Shown: piece after piece, positions 12,105-24,580 of the stretch
Layout: each line of letters starts with the position of its first letter
How positions within the stretch are numbered: position 1 is the stretch's first letter
From: Centropus unirufus
Lineage: Eukaryota; Chordata; Aves; Cuculiformes; Centropidae
Assembly (NCBI GenBank): GCA_013397695.1
Contig: VYZI01000257.1
Span: forward strand, 690,494 to 754,493
DNA: 64,000 bases
Direction: 5' to 3'
Translations under genes and position numbers: made by a program
Notes under the pieces: model-generated
Database searches by the model: none
What the model saw: the letters and a program-made list of their open reading frames with translations, nothing else
What the model was told of the DNA's origin: nothing

Positions 12105-15100
12105 GTGAGCTGAGACTGCTTCTTCAGCTGCTTGTTTACCCAGTGCCTTTTCTTTTCCATTTAATTTCACTTTTTTTTTTTTCATTTAATGCAGATCAGG
12201 GAAGAGGGGTTATTGTTTTACTAGAGTTTGCAGCAGAAGACCATATTTATTGAGTAAATATTTGAAAAGACGATTTTTAGCCAAGGTAAATAGGCTACTA
12301 CTATCCAAAGACAAAAATCACTCCTGCTATTTTAGGGTATCGTCCAGAAGATTGATTTCCTAAGGGAGAAAGACCTAGATAAAAGCCGAGCTTGCCTTTA
12401 ACTAAATATGCCTGTTCAAACTACAGAGCTTTGTTAGCATAACACATGTTTTTTTCTCTTTGTGTTGTTTCCTGTACTTGGCCAATAACTAACTAAATTA
12501 AATTCTGGTACCATGAACCCAGCTTAGCTTCACGCTCAATGGAAGGGAGAGAGGACAGCCAAAGGTCCAGATCTGCTTGCAGAGCCAGAACTTTGTGGTT
12601 TAGACAGAGGAGTTACTCCAACCTTCATTGCACCAGTAAGACTTCAGAGGAGATGAAACGTCCTGAGTAGGTGGATGGGAGAATTTTATCTGTCTGCTTA
12701 TCACTTACCCACCTGTGCTTCCCACTTGTGGCAGTGATGATTGTAATGAAAGCCCTCTTTTTCATCAGTACACTGGGCTTTTGTGTATTTTTTTCTCTGT
12801 GCGGTGTATGAACATCAGCAAAATTTCCTTGCCGCTATGCTTTACTTTAATTTTGTCAGTTGCACTAACAAACATTCACCTGCAACCAGCCCAGAGGCAC
12901 CAGAGAAGGTCACTTACAACAGGTAATGTTACAGGAGCTTAGTGTTATTTCTGATTCCTAGGATCGTACAAAGGTTCAGGTTGAAAGGAATCTTGAAGCT
13001 CATTCAGTTTCAACCTCCCTGTCGTGGGCAGGGATGCCTCCTACTGGACTAGGTTACTCAAAGCCCCATCCAGCCTGGTCTTGAACACTTCTAGGTATGG
13101 GGCATCCACAACTTCTCTGGGAAATCTGTGCCAGTGCCTCACCACCTTCGTCATGAAGAATTTCCTACTTATATCTAATCTCAATCTATTCTCTTTCAGT
13201 CTAAAGCCATTACCCCTTGTCCTGTCACTACATGCTCTTGTAACAAGCCCCTCTCCAGCTTTCTTGCAGCCCCCTTTCGGAAGGGCTGGAAGGCCACTAC
13301 AAGGTCTCCTCAGAGCCTTCTCCAGGCTGAACAACCCCAACCCTCCTAACCTGTCCTCATAGCAGAGGTGCTCCCAGACTCTGATCTTCGTGGCCCTCCT
13401 CCAATAGATCCATGTCCTTCTTCTGTTGGGTGCTCCAGAGCTGAACACAGAACTCCAGGTGAGGTCTCACAAGAGTGGGGTAGAGGGGGTGAATCACCTC
13501 ACACACCTGCTGGTCGCACCTCTTTTGGTGCAGTCCAGAATACAGTTGGCTTTCTGGGCTGCAAGTGCAGATCACCGGGTCACGCTGAACTTCTGATGAA
13601 CCAGCACCCTCAAGTCTTTCTCCTCAGGGGCTACTCTCAATCCCTTCTCCACCAAGCCTGTAACTCTGCTTGGGATTGTGCCGACTGAAGATGCAGAACC
13701 TTGCACTTGGCCTTGTTGAACTTGATAAACCTTGCTAGTGTACTTGCCAGGATGCCTTACCACTCCCCCGTAGCTCTGTATAAGAGAGATAGCTGTGATT
13801 TAACCAGGAGCCAGAAGTTAGACCTCTAAATCCATAAATAGAACAGATTGAGGGAAGTACTGAAAAAATATCCACTGAAATGTGTGAGGCAGCCAGGGCT
13901 GTTGCTGCCTGGGAAGAGGAGTTTGCACAAGCTTCATGATCTTTTTGGGCAGCAGGAGGAGGCGTTCCCTGCTGCTATCTGCTAATAAATGTTTTTTTAT
14001 TAATAAACTTAATAAAACCCACACATAGTCAATAGGACCTGGGAGATTTTAAGGTGGGAACACAGATGGTATTTCATAGTCAAGCTTTGACATTTGTGCC
14101 AAGGATATTTTTCCTTCCTGTATAAATCGTCTTATAAACAGCCAGGTGAATATGAAGACATTTTCATTTCTTTCCTTGCAGTAAGTGGTGTTAACTACAG
14201 CCAGGAGCAAATTTTGAGATGAATGATCTGAGAAGGTCTACAGAGTTCTACTTTCCTCATTTTGGAAGGTTAATTATAAAGAAAAAAGCTCCTGTAGAAG
14301 TACAGCATTCAGGTACAGGATTGTACTTTGGCCATTTTAGTACTGGAAAGCCGCTTATACAGGATCATCTCTAGGCTGTTCTTGCATGTGAGGATGGTGA
14401 ACGGTCATCTAATCATTTTAATAGAGCTGAGAAAAATTATAATTTGAGAAACTGAATCCAGCTAATATCCACCTCCAAGAATTGGATTGTACCAATTTTT
14501 CTTTCTTTATTCACGTTTCCTTGGTCAGGCTTTTAAAAGATTCCCTTTTTGTCCATTTGATTGATTTGCATGGCCATGTGGTGTTATTCTTTGCTGGTAT
14601 AAATGTAACTCATCTCCAGCCCAGGGACTGAAGAAGTGGTTTGCTTTTAGCATAGGAAGGAGAATGGTGGTAAAACAGAGATACCTTTATACCTTTTTAA
14701 TTCTTGGCTATCTGGTTTTGGGCATTTTCCATGGCAAAAAAAAAGAAATCTGCCACACACACACCCCCACCCACCCCCATTTCCTTTTAAGGTTCATTAT
14801 CCTGGGTCAGAATTTAGTTTTGTTTTCATGTCATAATCCTAGTGCGTAACTCCACATGTGTTTATACACCCAGGTTCCATATTCAACTGTTACCCTCCTA
14901 GGGTTCATTCCTTGGGCTATGGAAAGATGCTCTGAAGGCAGTTTCTTCTCAGTAAATTCCCAGAATTGCTGTGGATTGGCTCAGTCTTCTCAGTAAAGAG
15001 CCATCATCTAATTTACCAAACAGACAAGGCCAGCCTGAAAAATGCAGAGGAATTGAAGAAGCAACAAAAGAGACTTTGGCCAGTCTATGTGATGTACTCC

Positions 15101-18100
15101 TGTTCAAAAAGCCTAGGAAACTCTGCAACACAAGCACTGGTGTCTGTGTGTTCCTCAGCCGTCATTTGGTGGCTGGGAGGGTGAGGAGAGAGGAGTGCAC
15201 TTCTGGGCTTGTCAGCTGTCTTGGTTTTAGCCTTGAGTCACTGGCACAGCTATGCAACTGCATTTCATGAAGATTAGGACTTAGAAAGTGATATTTGGTC
15301 TATGCTTAATATCCTGCTCTCCCAGTCTTCTACCAATATTCCTAATATATTCTTCTAAGTAGAGTGGCAGAAGGGCTTTGTCCAAACTGTAAGCCAGAGA
15401 GAAAAAATGCAGCCCATTTTCAAGCATCCTGGACCCACGAACTTGAGATTCTCCTTGCATGTAACAGATCTCCCTGTCACAGTGCAGTTGAACTCATCCT
15501 GTCTGTACCTACTTTTGGAGTCTTTTCTTCCTTGCAAAGGTAATCGCATTCATGCAGAAGGAGCTTAGGCAATGCTTTAATGAAGAGACACTGGATTTGT
15601 ACTAGGAGCTCAGTGTGAATTTTGATATTGTCACACTACGTTGAGAACAAAAAGACCCAATATATGGAAAAGTTAAAACCTCAGGTGCTCATGCAGTGAT
15701 GTTCTGAAAATTTCATTGTGAAGTAGTTGTATTTTTGCCAGTGAAAAAGCTAAAAATTGTGTTTATCCAAGCCCTTCAGGTCAAACTGGAGTAACAATGA
15801 ACTGAATAATAAACACCTTAGCTAGTTTCACTGGTCTAACACCATATCTTTCTCCTATTAATTAGTTTCTCATTTTGTGGTGATTAAGTGATTGAAATCC
15901 TACAAATTCAGTCAGATCATGTCCTTTTTTAATGCATCCTGCAGGTCAAAAGGTGTTATATACCCTCTCTGTCTGGGTAGTAAGAAGGCAGCTTATTTGT
16001 TGAGAACCAAAGATGAATTAAATTTTCATAGCCCCTGCATGAGCAAGAAGCTTCAGTCTGGGGGATAATACTTAGTTTTTGAAGTGCTTGCTGGACCCTA
16101 ACAATTTTTTTTCTAAATCTGACGAGAAGGAAAAGAACTTCTAAATCACCAAAAAACCGCTCAACCCTAAACAATCATAATCATTAGATGATCAAGAAGT
16201 CAAGTAACAGATACGATCGTGTCTGAAAATACTGTTTCTTCTGTATAATGAGGTTTTCATACATTACTTTTTATTGTTTTCATAATTGCATAAGGGAATT
16301 TGAATTGCAAGGGGGCACTGGAAGATGTAGCAATTTAAGACAGGACTGAAGGGTCCTTGTAGACAGATGGCATGAAAAGAGCACCAAAACACGTGCCAGA
16401 GCCCACACAAAGGTTGTAACAGGCTTGCATTTGCTAAGCAAATCCTTGCTTAGGAGTCCAGTTACTCCAACTTCAAAGTCAGGAAATGGGATGCTTCTGC
16501 TTGATTTATGACCTGAGATTATCACAGTTCTCTTTGTTTCTATGGATATTCACCTCCCCAGCAGATCCCAAACTGTTCGTTGCTTTTTCTTCTGTGTAAT
16601 TTTAAAGCATGAGTTAATATACCTGAAAATAGCCACAGGTGTTTACTACTGACTTTCAAGTACCCATATCTATGGATGAGGTCGGTGTCCCAAGGGACTA
16701 TCCCTTTAGGGGCATCTGCAGGTGACCTAGCAAACACTGTATCATGCAGTGTTGCTGTAGAGTTTGAAAGCTTTTAGCATCCAAGTGCATCCGATGCTTC
16801 TGAGAATTGTTTTCAATGTCTAAAAGCTGTTTGCGTACAGCTGTACAAAGTAATAATTGGCAGTTACCTACAAAACCTTCTCTTGCTCCTGCAAAACACA
16901 GAAACGGTGCATTGTGGAGTGATAGCTCTGCATACATTCTCCCTTTAGGACATCCTAGGCCCAAGATAGCACCTATCCTTCACCTTGGCCTTCTGCTTAT
17001 TGACCCTGTTGTCCCCTGCCTCCCTCGTGGGTAGGGCACAGAGTCCTATTGACACCATCTGTGAGCCGGTGGGTAACCTGTCCGGGGTGCTCCACTGGGG
17101 CATGGAGACACTTGCCTTTACCTCACGTACAGTGGTGGGGTGGCTGGGGCTGAGCCAGGATGGTGCAACGTTCCTGATGGGCTGTGAGGGTGACCATAGA
17201 TGTGCTCTTGTCTTAATCCCTTCAGCCTACGGAAGACTTGGACAGAGAGCAGTTTGTCTCAGCACTGTTGACTTTGGCATGGCTGTGACAATGGCATCCA
17301 CCCTCAGTCTGTCTCCAGAAGTGCAGACATGGATACTTCTTTGTGTCCATTCTGGGTTTTGTCAGGGTATGGGGAGTCCACAAATGCCTATGCTGCATTT
17401 TGGGATTGTCACTTGAGCTCCTACTCTTTGAATTACACTTTTTTGTCAGTTCTGGCAAAACCAAGCTTAACCGATAATACCCAGCCTTTTAAGTGCCATG
17501 ATTAGCTAAATCCCATTAACCATTTGCGCTGATTTTTTGAAGGAGCCTGGGAATTACAGCCATTTCTTTATATTCCCTTTAAGTGTTTTCACTGTAAATG
17601 TATTCTGGCTACGTTAATCTGTAATGACAATTAAATATCCGCCTAGTGCTCATAAGGAACCAGTAAGGAGAGATTTTGGTGGAAGATTTTCTGTATCAGC
17701 CTTTGAACTGAATCTGTATGTGATCTCAGAGGATTGTAGAGTAGACAGGAAACAATTTACCAAGGCTGGAATGGAAACTATGCTAATTCAGTCCTTCAAA
17801 TCTTTTTTTTTCCACTCACTGGAATTCAATGAAGAAAGGGATTCATGAAGAAAACCATAATCTTAAAGTTCAATGCTACAACAGGAGAGATTTTTCATTG
17901 CTTTAGGGAAAAGTGTTATGCAGGAGGAGGAATCTTTGAATATAGATATGCTGGAGTATTGTCATAATCTTCAATCTTGACACAATATTACTCTACCCTA
18001 CCGAAACCTATTTTAATATGTCTTCAAATAAATGTCAGCCTTGAAGTTTTCACCTAGAGATCTGAGGAAATGCAGTGCTGCTTTGAATTCTTGGCTATGA

Positions 18101-18978
18101 AAGGGTTTGCATATAATGCCACGGTAATGAAAGTGCAGATTTTCTGGTAAGATCTGGCACAAAGAAAAGGAATCATCTGTCCCATTGGTCAGCTATCAAT
18201 TCACTTCCAGGCTGTCGGTGAACTTTGTCTAGCCCCAGGAGGGAAGGAACGGTATTCTTGACTTGTTGCTTGCCCTGCTCTTCTTCACCTATATTAGACA
18301 CCTTACTATATGGCAAATAAAGTCAATTCAGGATTCTGATCCTGAAGTGTTCAGGACTGAAGTACTTTTCAGTCTTTGTCAGTGTCATGGAGTCTAAATA
18401 AGTGAGTACACAAGGAACAGTCTTGCTAAAGCTTAGTCTGTTCTTTTCCATCCCAAATATATGCTGATTACACAAATAAGGACATATTGTGGAGGAGGAA
18501 GCTATTTCTGGATGCTAGTCAAGATTCACTAGACCTGGGCTGACTTCTGACAGCAGTATCTCTCAGAAGCAGATGGAATATTTTCTGGGGGAAAAAAATC
18601 ATTTAGAGGCTCCATTCACAGGCGTGATTCTCACTAAAGAACTCCCTGAGGAAAGAGAGATAGGAAGGAGGCTGGAGGGCAGGAAGAACAGCCTTCTGAT
18701 ATTTCTTGCTTTGTGCAAAGCTGGAGTGAAGTAAGGCTGATACAGTTTTGCTTCCTTTTAGTTTTAGTCAGTAGGTTTAGGCAGTGATAATTAATCACTG
18801 GAAGAGGGCTTGGATTATACCACTGAAGTGTCTATTTTAGAAGGCAGAGGAAATAGATAACCTTTGCCTGAAATGAGTTGCCAGTACAAAAGCTATCATC
18901 CATAACTAAATAAAATAGAAACTGTAAAGATTTGGTTTTTGTTGGTTGGTTGGATTTTGTTTTATTTCCTTTCCCCAG
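12105..18978 (+). other. GRM7: GRM7 intron between the 201 bp and 140 bp exons
   Basis: A 6.9 kb phase 1 intron, with donor GTGAGC and a strong acceptor preceded by a long pyrimidine tract (18953-18976, ending TTTCCTTTCCCCAG). It holds one CR1 fragment on the opposite strand (about 12966-13765) and a C/CA-rich patch near 14752-14780. A locally GC-richer piece at about 16980-17420 carries a 143-codon open frame that I do not recognise. I see no other gene. Confidence 0.9.
12966..13765 (-). mobile_element. CR1 LINE fragment (3' end and part of ORF2)
   Basis: The - strand shows the end of a CR1 non-LTR retrotransposon. The 3' untranslated part lies at the low-coordinate side, including the complement of the usual 'lead a ... 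latched Cys-poor' tail: a CR1 C-terminal peptide with SRKFFMTKVVRHWHRFPREV and VFKTRLDGAL is read at 13041-13448. Upstream ORF2 pieces (VRPHLEFCVQLWS near 13430-13480 and VGTIPSR with EEKDLRVLVH near 13590-13720) follow in other frames. At least two frameshifts therefore break ORF2, and the copy is 5'-truncated near 13765 in the reverse transcriptase region. It is a dead copy of the sort common in bird introns. It inserted antisense to GRM7. The borders are good to about 15 bases. Confidence 0.93.
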
Positions 18979-19118
18979 GCAGTGCTGGCACTCCAGTGAT
19001 GTTCAACAAAAACGGTGATGCACCTGGGCGCTATGATATCTTTCAGTACCACACCACCAACACCAGCACCCCGGGCTACCGCCTCATTGGTCAGTGGACA
19101 GATGACCTCCAGCTCAAT
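18979..19118 (+). CDS. GRM7: GRM7 internal exon, end of ligand-binding domain (probably exon 7)
   Basis: The exon encodes 46 whole codons after completing a split Gly, and it closes the extracellular Venus-flytrap domain just before the cysteine-rich domain. The acceptor is CCCCAG before 18979 and the donor is GTGAGT at 19119, giving a phase 1 start and a phase 0 end. The peptide starts SAGTPVMFNKNGDAPGRYDI and ends IGQWTDDLQLN. It matches my recollection of GRM7 except for about three changes (Q to H, N to T, E to D). The N-glycosylation sequon N-T-S (residues 27-29 of this exon) is kept. GRM4 and GRM8 have different residues in the FQYHTTNTSTPGY block, which supports GRM7. The 140 bp length is the expected one for this exon. 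Confidence 0.96.
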
Positions 19119-22100
19119 GTGAGTCTATTCTATTCTTTGCTTGCATTTTTTTTGTCAGATACAGCCACTAAATGTTTTTCTATCCTGCAAAAATTAATTG
19201 GGATTCTAACTACTTCCTCGCAGCAACATAATGTTGTTTGGGTTTTTTTGCATGTTATTTTATACTCTACCCTACAACCTTTTCTTTGTACCCTGGGTAC
19301 CAAAGCTCCTCAGGCTAATAGGGAGATTAGATGATCATGCAAATTTTATTACTTTTGTATCTCTAAAGTCCCTCGTCATCAACTTGGAAATTGAAGCAGT
19401 AATGCATGTAGTTTGAAACCAATGGTTTTTCATTTGCAAATGTTCTTCTGTTTATATTTGTAAGTTTTTTCTAATCTTAGGAAAGCTGAAACTTAAGTGG
19501 GTTTCGAGTGACTCACTTTTCCAGTGTTACTTTTAGGCATGTAGCTAGATATCCATATGAATGAGTTGGCCTTTTTGTAATGGTGCCTAAAGGAAAACGA
19601 GCATAGGAGCAAGCGATCAAAGACCCCCAAGATACTTTGATGTTTCCCAGATGAAAAAAATACGACTGGTAGCTGAGAAAGCTGGAGACTTTTGTGTCGG
19701 CTTTGACAATACAAGGATGGTCTGTGATTGGTCTCGGGAGGTCTTGGTTCAGGCTTCCTCTTTAACTTTGTTCAAGTTTCTTGAGCCTCATGTTCATGGG
19801 GAAGGGGTGCCAGTTTATCCTTATAGTTATTTGAGTCTTTGCAGATTGTTATTAAAGCACAAAAACAGTGTTTTCGGTTTGGTTTGGCTACTCTTCAGCA
19901 ACAGAGCCAGAATAAGATCAAGGTATTCCCAAAGTGATAATCCAATTGCTACTAAAGCCCTTTCCTCTCTCAAAGTTCCCACCCAAGGTTATACACGCTT
20001 CCTCTTTTAACATCACCCATCCTTGATGTATTGTCTCATTCCCTGCCTCTGCTGCTGGATTTCCCTTGAAAACAGGGTATAGGATGAAAGGGAAGGCTTT
20101 GTAAGTATGGTCCAATCCTGGCATGTGCTTAAGAGGTGGGCAGGATATACCTGGTATGCAGTGTGTGGTCACGGGGACCTGGCATAACTTGGGGGATGAG
20201 ACCTTTTAATTGCAGGAGATCTGAGCTGCTGCTCCAGCCATGCTGCTCTTCAGCTGGGGTGCAAACCTTGGGCTAGACAGACCAAAACATCGTTTGGAAT
20301 GTGGCTGAATTCTGGGCTCTTTCCGTTGTTAATGTTTCCGTGTCTTTTATTAAGTGAAGTAATTAACATGGATTACCAAGAGTCCACTTCTTGACACTGA
20401 CCACAGTATTTTGCTCTTCTTCAATCTTGGTTCATTTTGATGTGCTATACGCTGTTTTCGGTAGGTTTTTTTTTCAATTTCTGTTGTTCTATTTAAGGAA
20501 AACTATATTAACTTGCAATTTACATTTCTTTTGGCAAAAAAATTAATATTTTATTAAGTAAATCCTTCTTTATGTAAATTACATGTCCTGATGCATTAAA
20601 ATTTAAAGCTAAATTAATGGTGCTTGATTTGTATTCCTGTTGTTGTGTTAAATGTCTCCATAAAAAGCACGCTTTCCTCACCCTCATATCCGCACAGCTA
20701 TAGGGTTATGTGAGTGTCTGAGATTCTCTCACTAGCTTCTTTTCTCTCACCTATGGGCCCCAGTTTCTCACACAGCATTTGTATTGCTGTAATAGTCTCT
20801 GCCTGTAATTTCTCACAATAATAAAGAAAATTGTGTAGTTTAAAGAAGTCAAGGATTCCCTAAAATAATAATCCAAAATAATAGCTGCTACTAAATAGAT
20901 CCCAGGAAAAGCTACCAAAGGCAACAATTTATCTTCAGTAATTATTGTGGAGATAACACTTCAGAATATATTTCCCCAATTTTTATTTCTTTTATACTAG
21001 CACGAGAAGGGAAACAAAAGGATGCTTGGTGAGAATGCTAATTTTAATTTAAAAAATGCTGAAGTGACGCTTTGTTTCCCAAGGGACTTATCATCTTGGG
21101 CAGTATCGTTATAGTTCTGTGTGCCTGAATTTCCTCAGTTACAGAAGGGAGAAGTTGTTCTGCCCTATTGTGCAGGCCTTAATGGTAAGCATACTCCAGA
21201 TCTCAAAGGCAGTAGGTAAATAAGTGCTGAAGACCATCACAGATGAGTAAATATTTACTTCTTTATCATTGTCCTCATTCAAAGAAGGAGCAAGAATGTT
21301 TTGCCATTTTATTTCCATGGAAGTTGTATTGTAGTTGAGTCTGTTGTTGTCTAATCTGCAATGGTATATGTCACCTTCCCATTCACAGTAATTGGAGTGA
21401 GAGGCAGAAGTATGGCAGGCCCAGGGCTGAATAATCCTGATAGTTGCAACGGAGCTTTTTGTGTAAAATTTCATAAGAACTTCTTTTTGCATTTTTCTTT
21501 CTATTGCGAAAACAGTAGGTAGGCTGACTTTTACAACATGTGTACAAGTCAAAATATACTATATCAGTTTGTTTTCTTTTTGCTGTCATGAGTTTCACAA
21601 AATGTCTGAGACTGTATTTCTCTCAAGATTGAGAGACTGCTTCTCCACATCTTTGTGTCAGCTTTGTTTTTTTCTGTCTGGCAGAAATGTTCAGTGAAAG
21701 CAGGTGTCTTCTCCCTGCACACACAGGAGCCAGGATCTGCTCTCCCTTTAGCAAGTTCATATGTGAAGTGTCTCCTCTGAGCACAGTTGACTCACTCTGA
21801 ATTTATATTTCTGCATCTGAGGTCAGAATTTGCTTGATAACTGAGAAAATATTTTATGTCTTTTTGCTGCAGATTACTTGGGAAATAAAGTAGCTTTTAT
21901 GTGAGGATGGTAAAACCACCAAACTTTCTTTTGTTTGCTTGATGTCAAGCAACCTAGCACAGCTTTGCCTAGTACCCAATGCAATGATTTAGTAACAATT
22001 TTGGCTGTATTTCACATATATCTACGCAAGGATAAAATGAGCAGATGTCTAATTTTAAATGGCTTGGCCAGCATTCCATGAAAAACTGTTGCAGTGCTTT

Positions 22101-22329
22101 GTTCTCCCTGCAGTGAAGTTGTGATTACAAGATGCCCACCCACCTCCCATAAGAGGTCATGCAAGAGCACCTCCTGCTTCTCTTTTTTTTTAATGAAGAT
22201 TATGTCAAGGTTTGTCGGCCCCTTTTCATCCCCCTACATGTAGATTTAGTATGCAAGAGTTCTAGTTGGCATCCTCCTGCAATTTGAAATGCTTTGCCCT
22301 GAATTTTAGGATCAGAAATTTGGCCAGCT

Positions 22330-22640
22330 GCTTCCCCATTGAAATGCTGTATCGTGACCCCAGAGCCTGTTGAATAGCAAGGATACAGCTAATGCAATTA
22401 GGCAATAAAACTATGACCACGGTATTATTAGCATCTGAAACCAGGATAACATTTTACTCTGCTAGTGTTAAAGGTAGACTCGTGTATTACAAGGCAGTTA
22501 CATCGTTAAGAGAAGTAATTTTACTATATTTAGCCCTAATGTGTTTCAAAAGCCAGGAGGGCTAGCGGTGAAAAAGAGGAAATCTACCACGGTGAAAAGG
22601 AGGTGTGTCATGTACCAGCCGGTTTTTGGCTGTCTTGCTA
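22330..22640. other. Candidate conserved non-coding element
   Basis: This stretch is unique, AT-rich and not repeat-like. It has many short homeodomain-type cores (for example CTAATGCAATTAGG near 22390-22403) with spaced GC patches and no open frame. That texture is typical of conserved intronic enhancers of neuronal genes. I infer this from appearance only: conservation cannot be measured from a single sequence. Confidence 0.25.
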
Positions 22641-24409
22641 TTCAAAAGGGTAACTAGGTCTCTAATGGTTGTGTTGTTCAAGCAGTAGGCAGCAGTGAGG
22701 GTGACTATTGATTAAGTCTGAAAGGCAGAGTGGCCCAGAAACTCAGGTTCTGCTTTCATGCCTTGTTTTCACTTGAATTTTAAAAAGATAATTCACTCTC
22801 CATGGTCTATTTTACCCCATATATGCCATAGACCCATTAGCAATTAATGTCTTCTTTTATATGCATGCCTTTATTTGTTAGCCTCTGTAAAACTTTTTGT
22901 GGGGGCTCAATAGGAGGCACTCTTGGCTTGCAATGTACTGGTTAACCAGCTCTAATGTGTGGCTGGCTTCTGTTAATGCAGACTAGATTAACAGAAATCT
23001 GTGCTGATAGCAAATGTGCTTCGAATTAACCAGGACATTCAGAAGTGATTAGGAAGGAAGTTGGTACAGAGACAGATGGAGGAACAAAGAGAGCATACTT
23101 ATGTTCCACTTCAATTTTTCTCTAAAATTATAGCAAAATTTAAAAATTCCCTATGTTATGTGGAAGAAAAAGTAAAGTAAAGCTAGTCTTGCTGTTAATT
23201 TTTGTTAAAAATGTGCTTTATGCAAAAATATTGCCCAGTAACCAGACTGCTACTGGATTTGGACAAATAAGCATACAGTTTCAATCTCTGGTGTTGCTAA
23301 AGTGAGCATCAGACTTGCGTTAGACTGAAAAGCCAGAGTTTTGGCCTTTTCTTCCATCTCTACCCTGTTTTCCTATCTCATACCTGCAAGGTTTTAGGGC
23401 AACGTTAAAAGGCTGAGCTCTGTTGAAGTTTTCAGTCTGGGTGGCTTAGTCCTGGTTTGGATGTGTTGGTGCTGCTGAGGCTGAGCTGTGAGCAGGCTGG
23501 AGACACCCAGCTGGGCTCCTGCATATGGACATAAGATGCTTCCTGTGAGCTAGTATCAAATGAGTTGTTGGAGTATTGAGATCCTGCATGATAGACTAAA
23601 GGTCTTGACTGAATACCAAGAAGAAAATTCTCCATGAGGTACGTGCTCTTGCCTTCGTTCTGGGGTGGACCACTCAGCTGAGATGAGGTGTTCATCCTTT
23701 ACCATCCTTCACAACTTGTAGTAAACTGGCAGATGTGATGCCCTGTTTCACCTTCACCGTAGACTTGGTGAGTACTGAAATGGTTTCAGGAGACCCATTT
23801 ATTTGCTATTAGAGAGAGCAAGCTTTCCAGAGCAAGCCAATGTGGGTTTTTTTTCCAGTTTGATTGTCTAATTAATGCTATATTTCTAGCTTATTAGTGT
23901 CCACATAGGGTGCATCATGTTCTTTAATTGCATCAGCATCTCCAGCTTGTCAAGTGCACTCTTCCATCTCAGTGTTATGTCTCATAAAGGTGCCACTGGG
24001 CACTCAGGTTCTGATCAGACTCTGCAGCACATTTTCAGGATGGCTGAAGAAGGTGTACCTCGACTGATAAAGAGCAGTAGTGAAAAATATATCATGTCTG
24101 TTATCCCACTGTACAGATTTCAAGTAGCACTTACTTGAAATGTGTTTCTCTTCCAAAGCATCAGACAGGATAAACCATAAGTTCAAGATAAAATTAAAAC
24201 ATTTCTCTAATTGATGTGTTTGCAAAGAGAAACAAATACACATTAAAGTTGCCTAACATAATGCATGCAGAGATACAACAAAAAATCTGTATTGTTTTGT
24301 AGACGTGCCCTTGAATTGTAAATTGTTTGGTCGGATGAAGCAATGTACAGCTTGAAACACGACTGCTAGTTAAGTAGAGCCTTTTGCATGCAGTGTCAGG
24401 AAGGCTGGC

Positions 24410-24580
24410 TGCTTAGCAATTCCTTATGCTTTTATTAATTTCCTCCAGCAATAAGTGATATATTGCTGCAATCGTTCTAAACAAGTGCCTAGAAGATTAA
24501 TAGTATTGATAATTATCAATATGGTTTCATAAACACCTACGTTACATAGATCTAACGCCCTTATAAATCCTGGCTCATGC
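24410..24580. other. Candidate conserved non-coding element
   Basis: The segment is dense in TTATTAATTT, AGATTAATAG and a near-palindrome TTGATAATTATCAA (24507-24520). The last is a perfect 14-base inverted repeat, which could bind a homodimer or be chance in AT-rich DNA. There is no coding potential and no repeat family that I recognise. The call rests on texture alone. Confidence 0.25.

Noticed and set aside
16985..17416. 143-codon + strand frame in a GC-richer patch
   Set aside because: There is no family match, splice context or start context. It lies inside a GRM7 intron and is probably chance openness from the composition.
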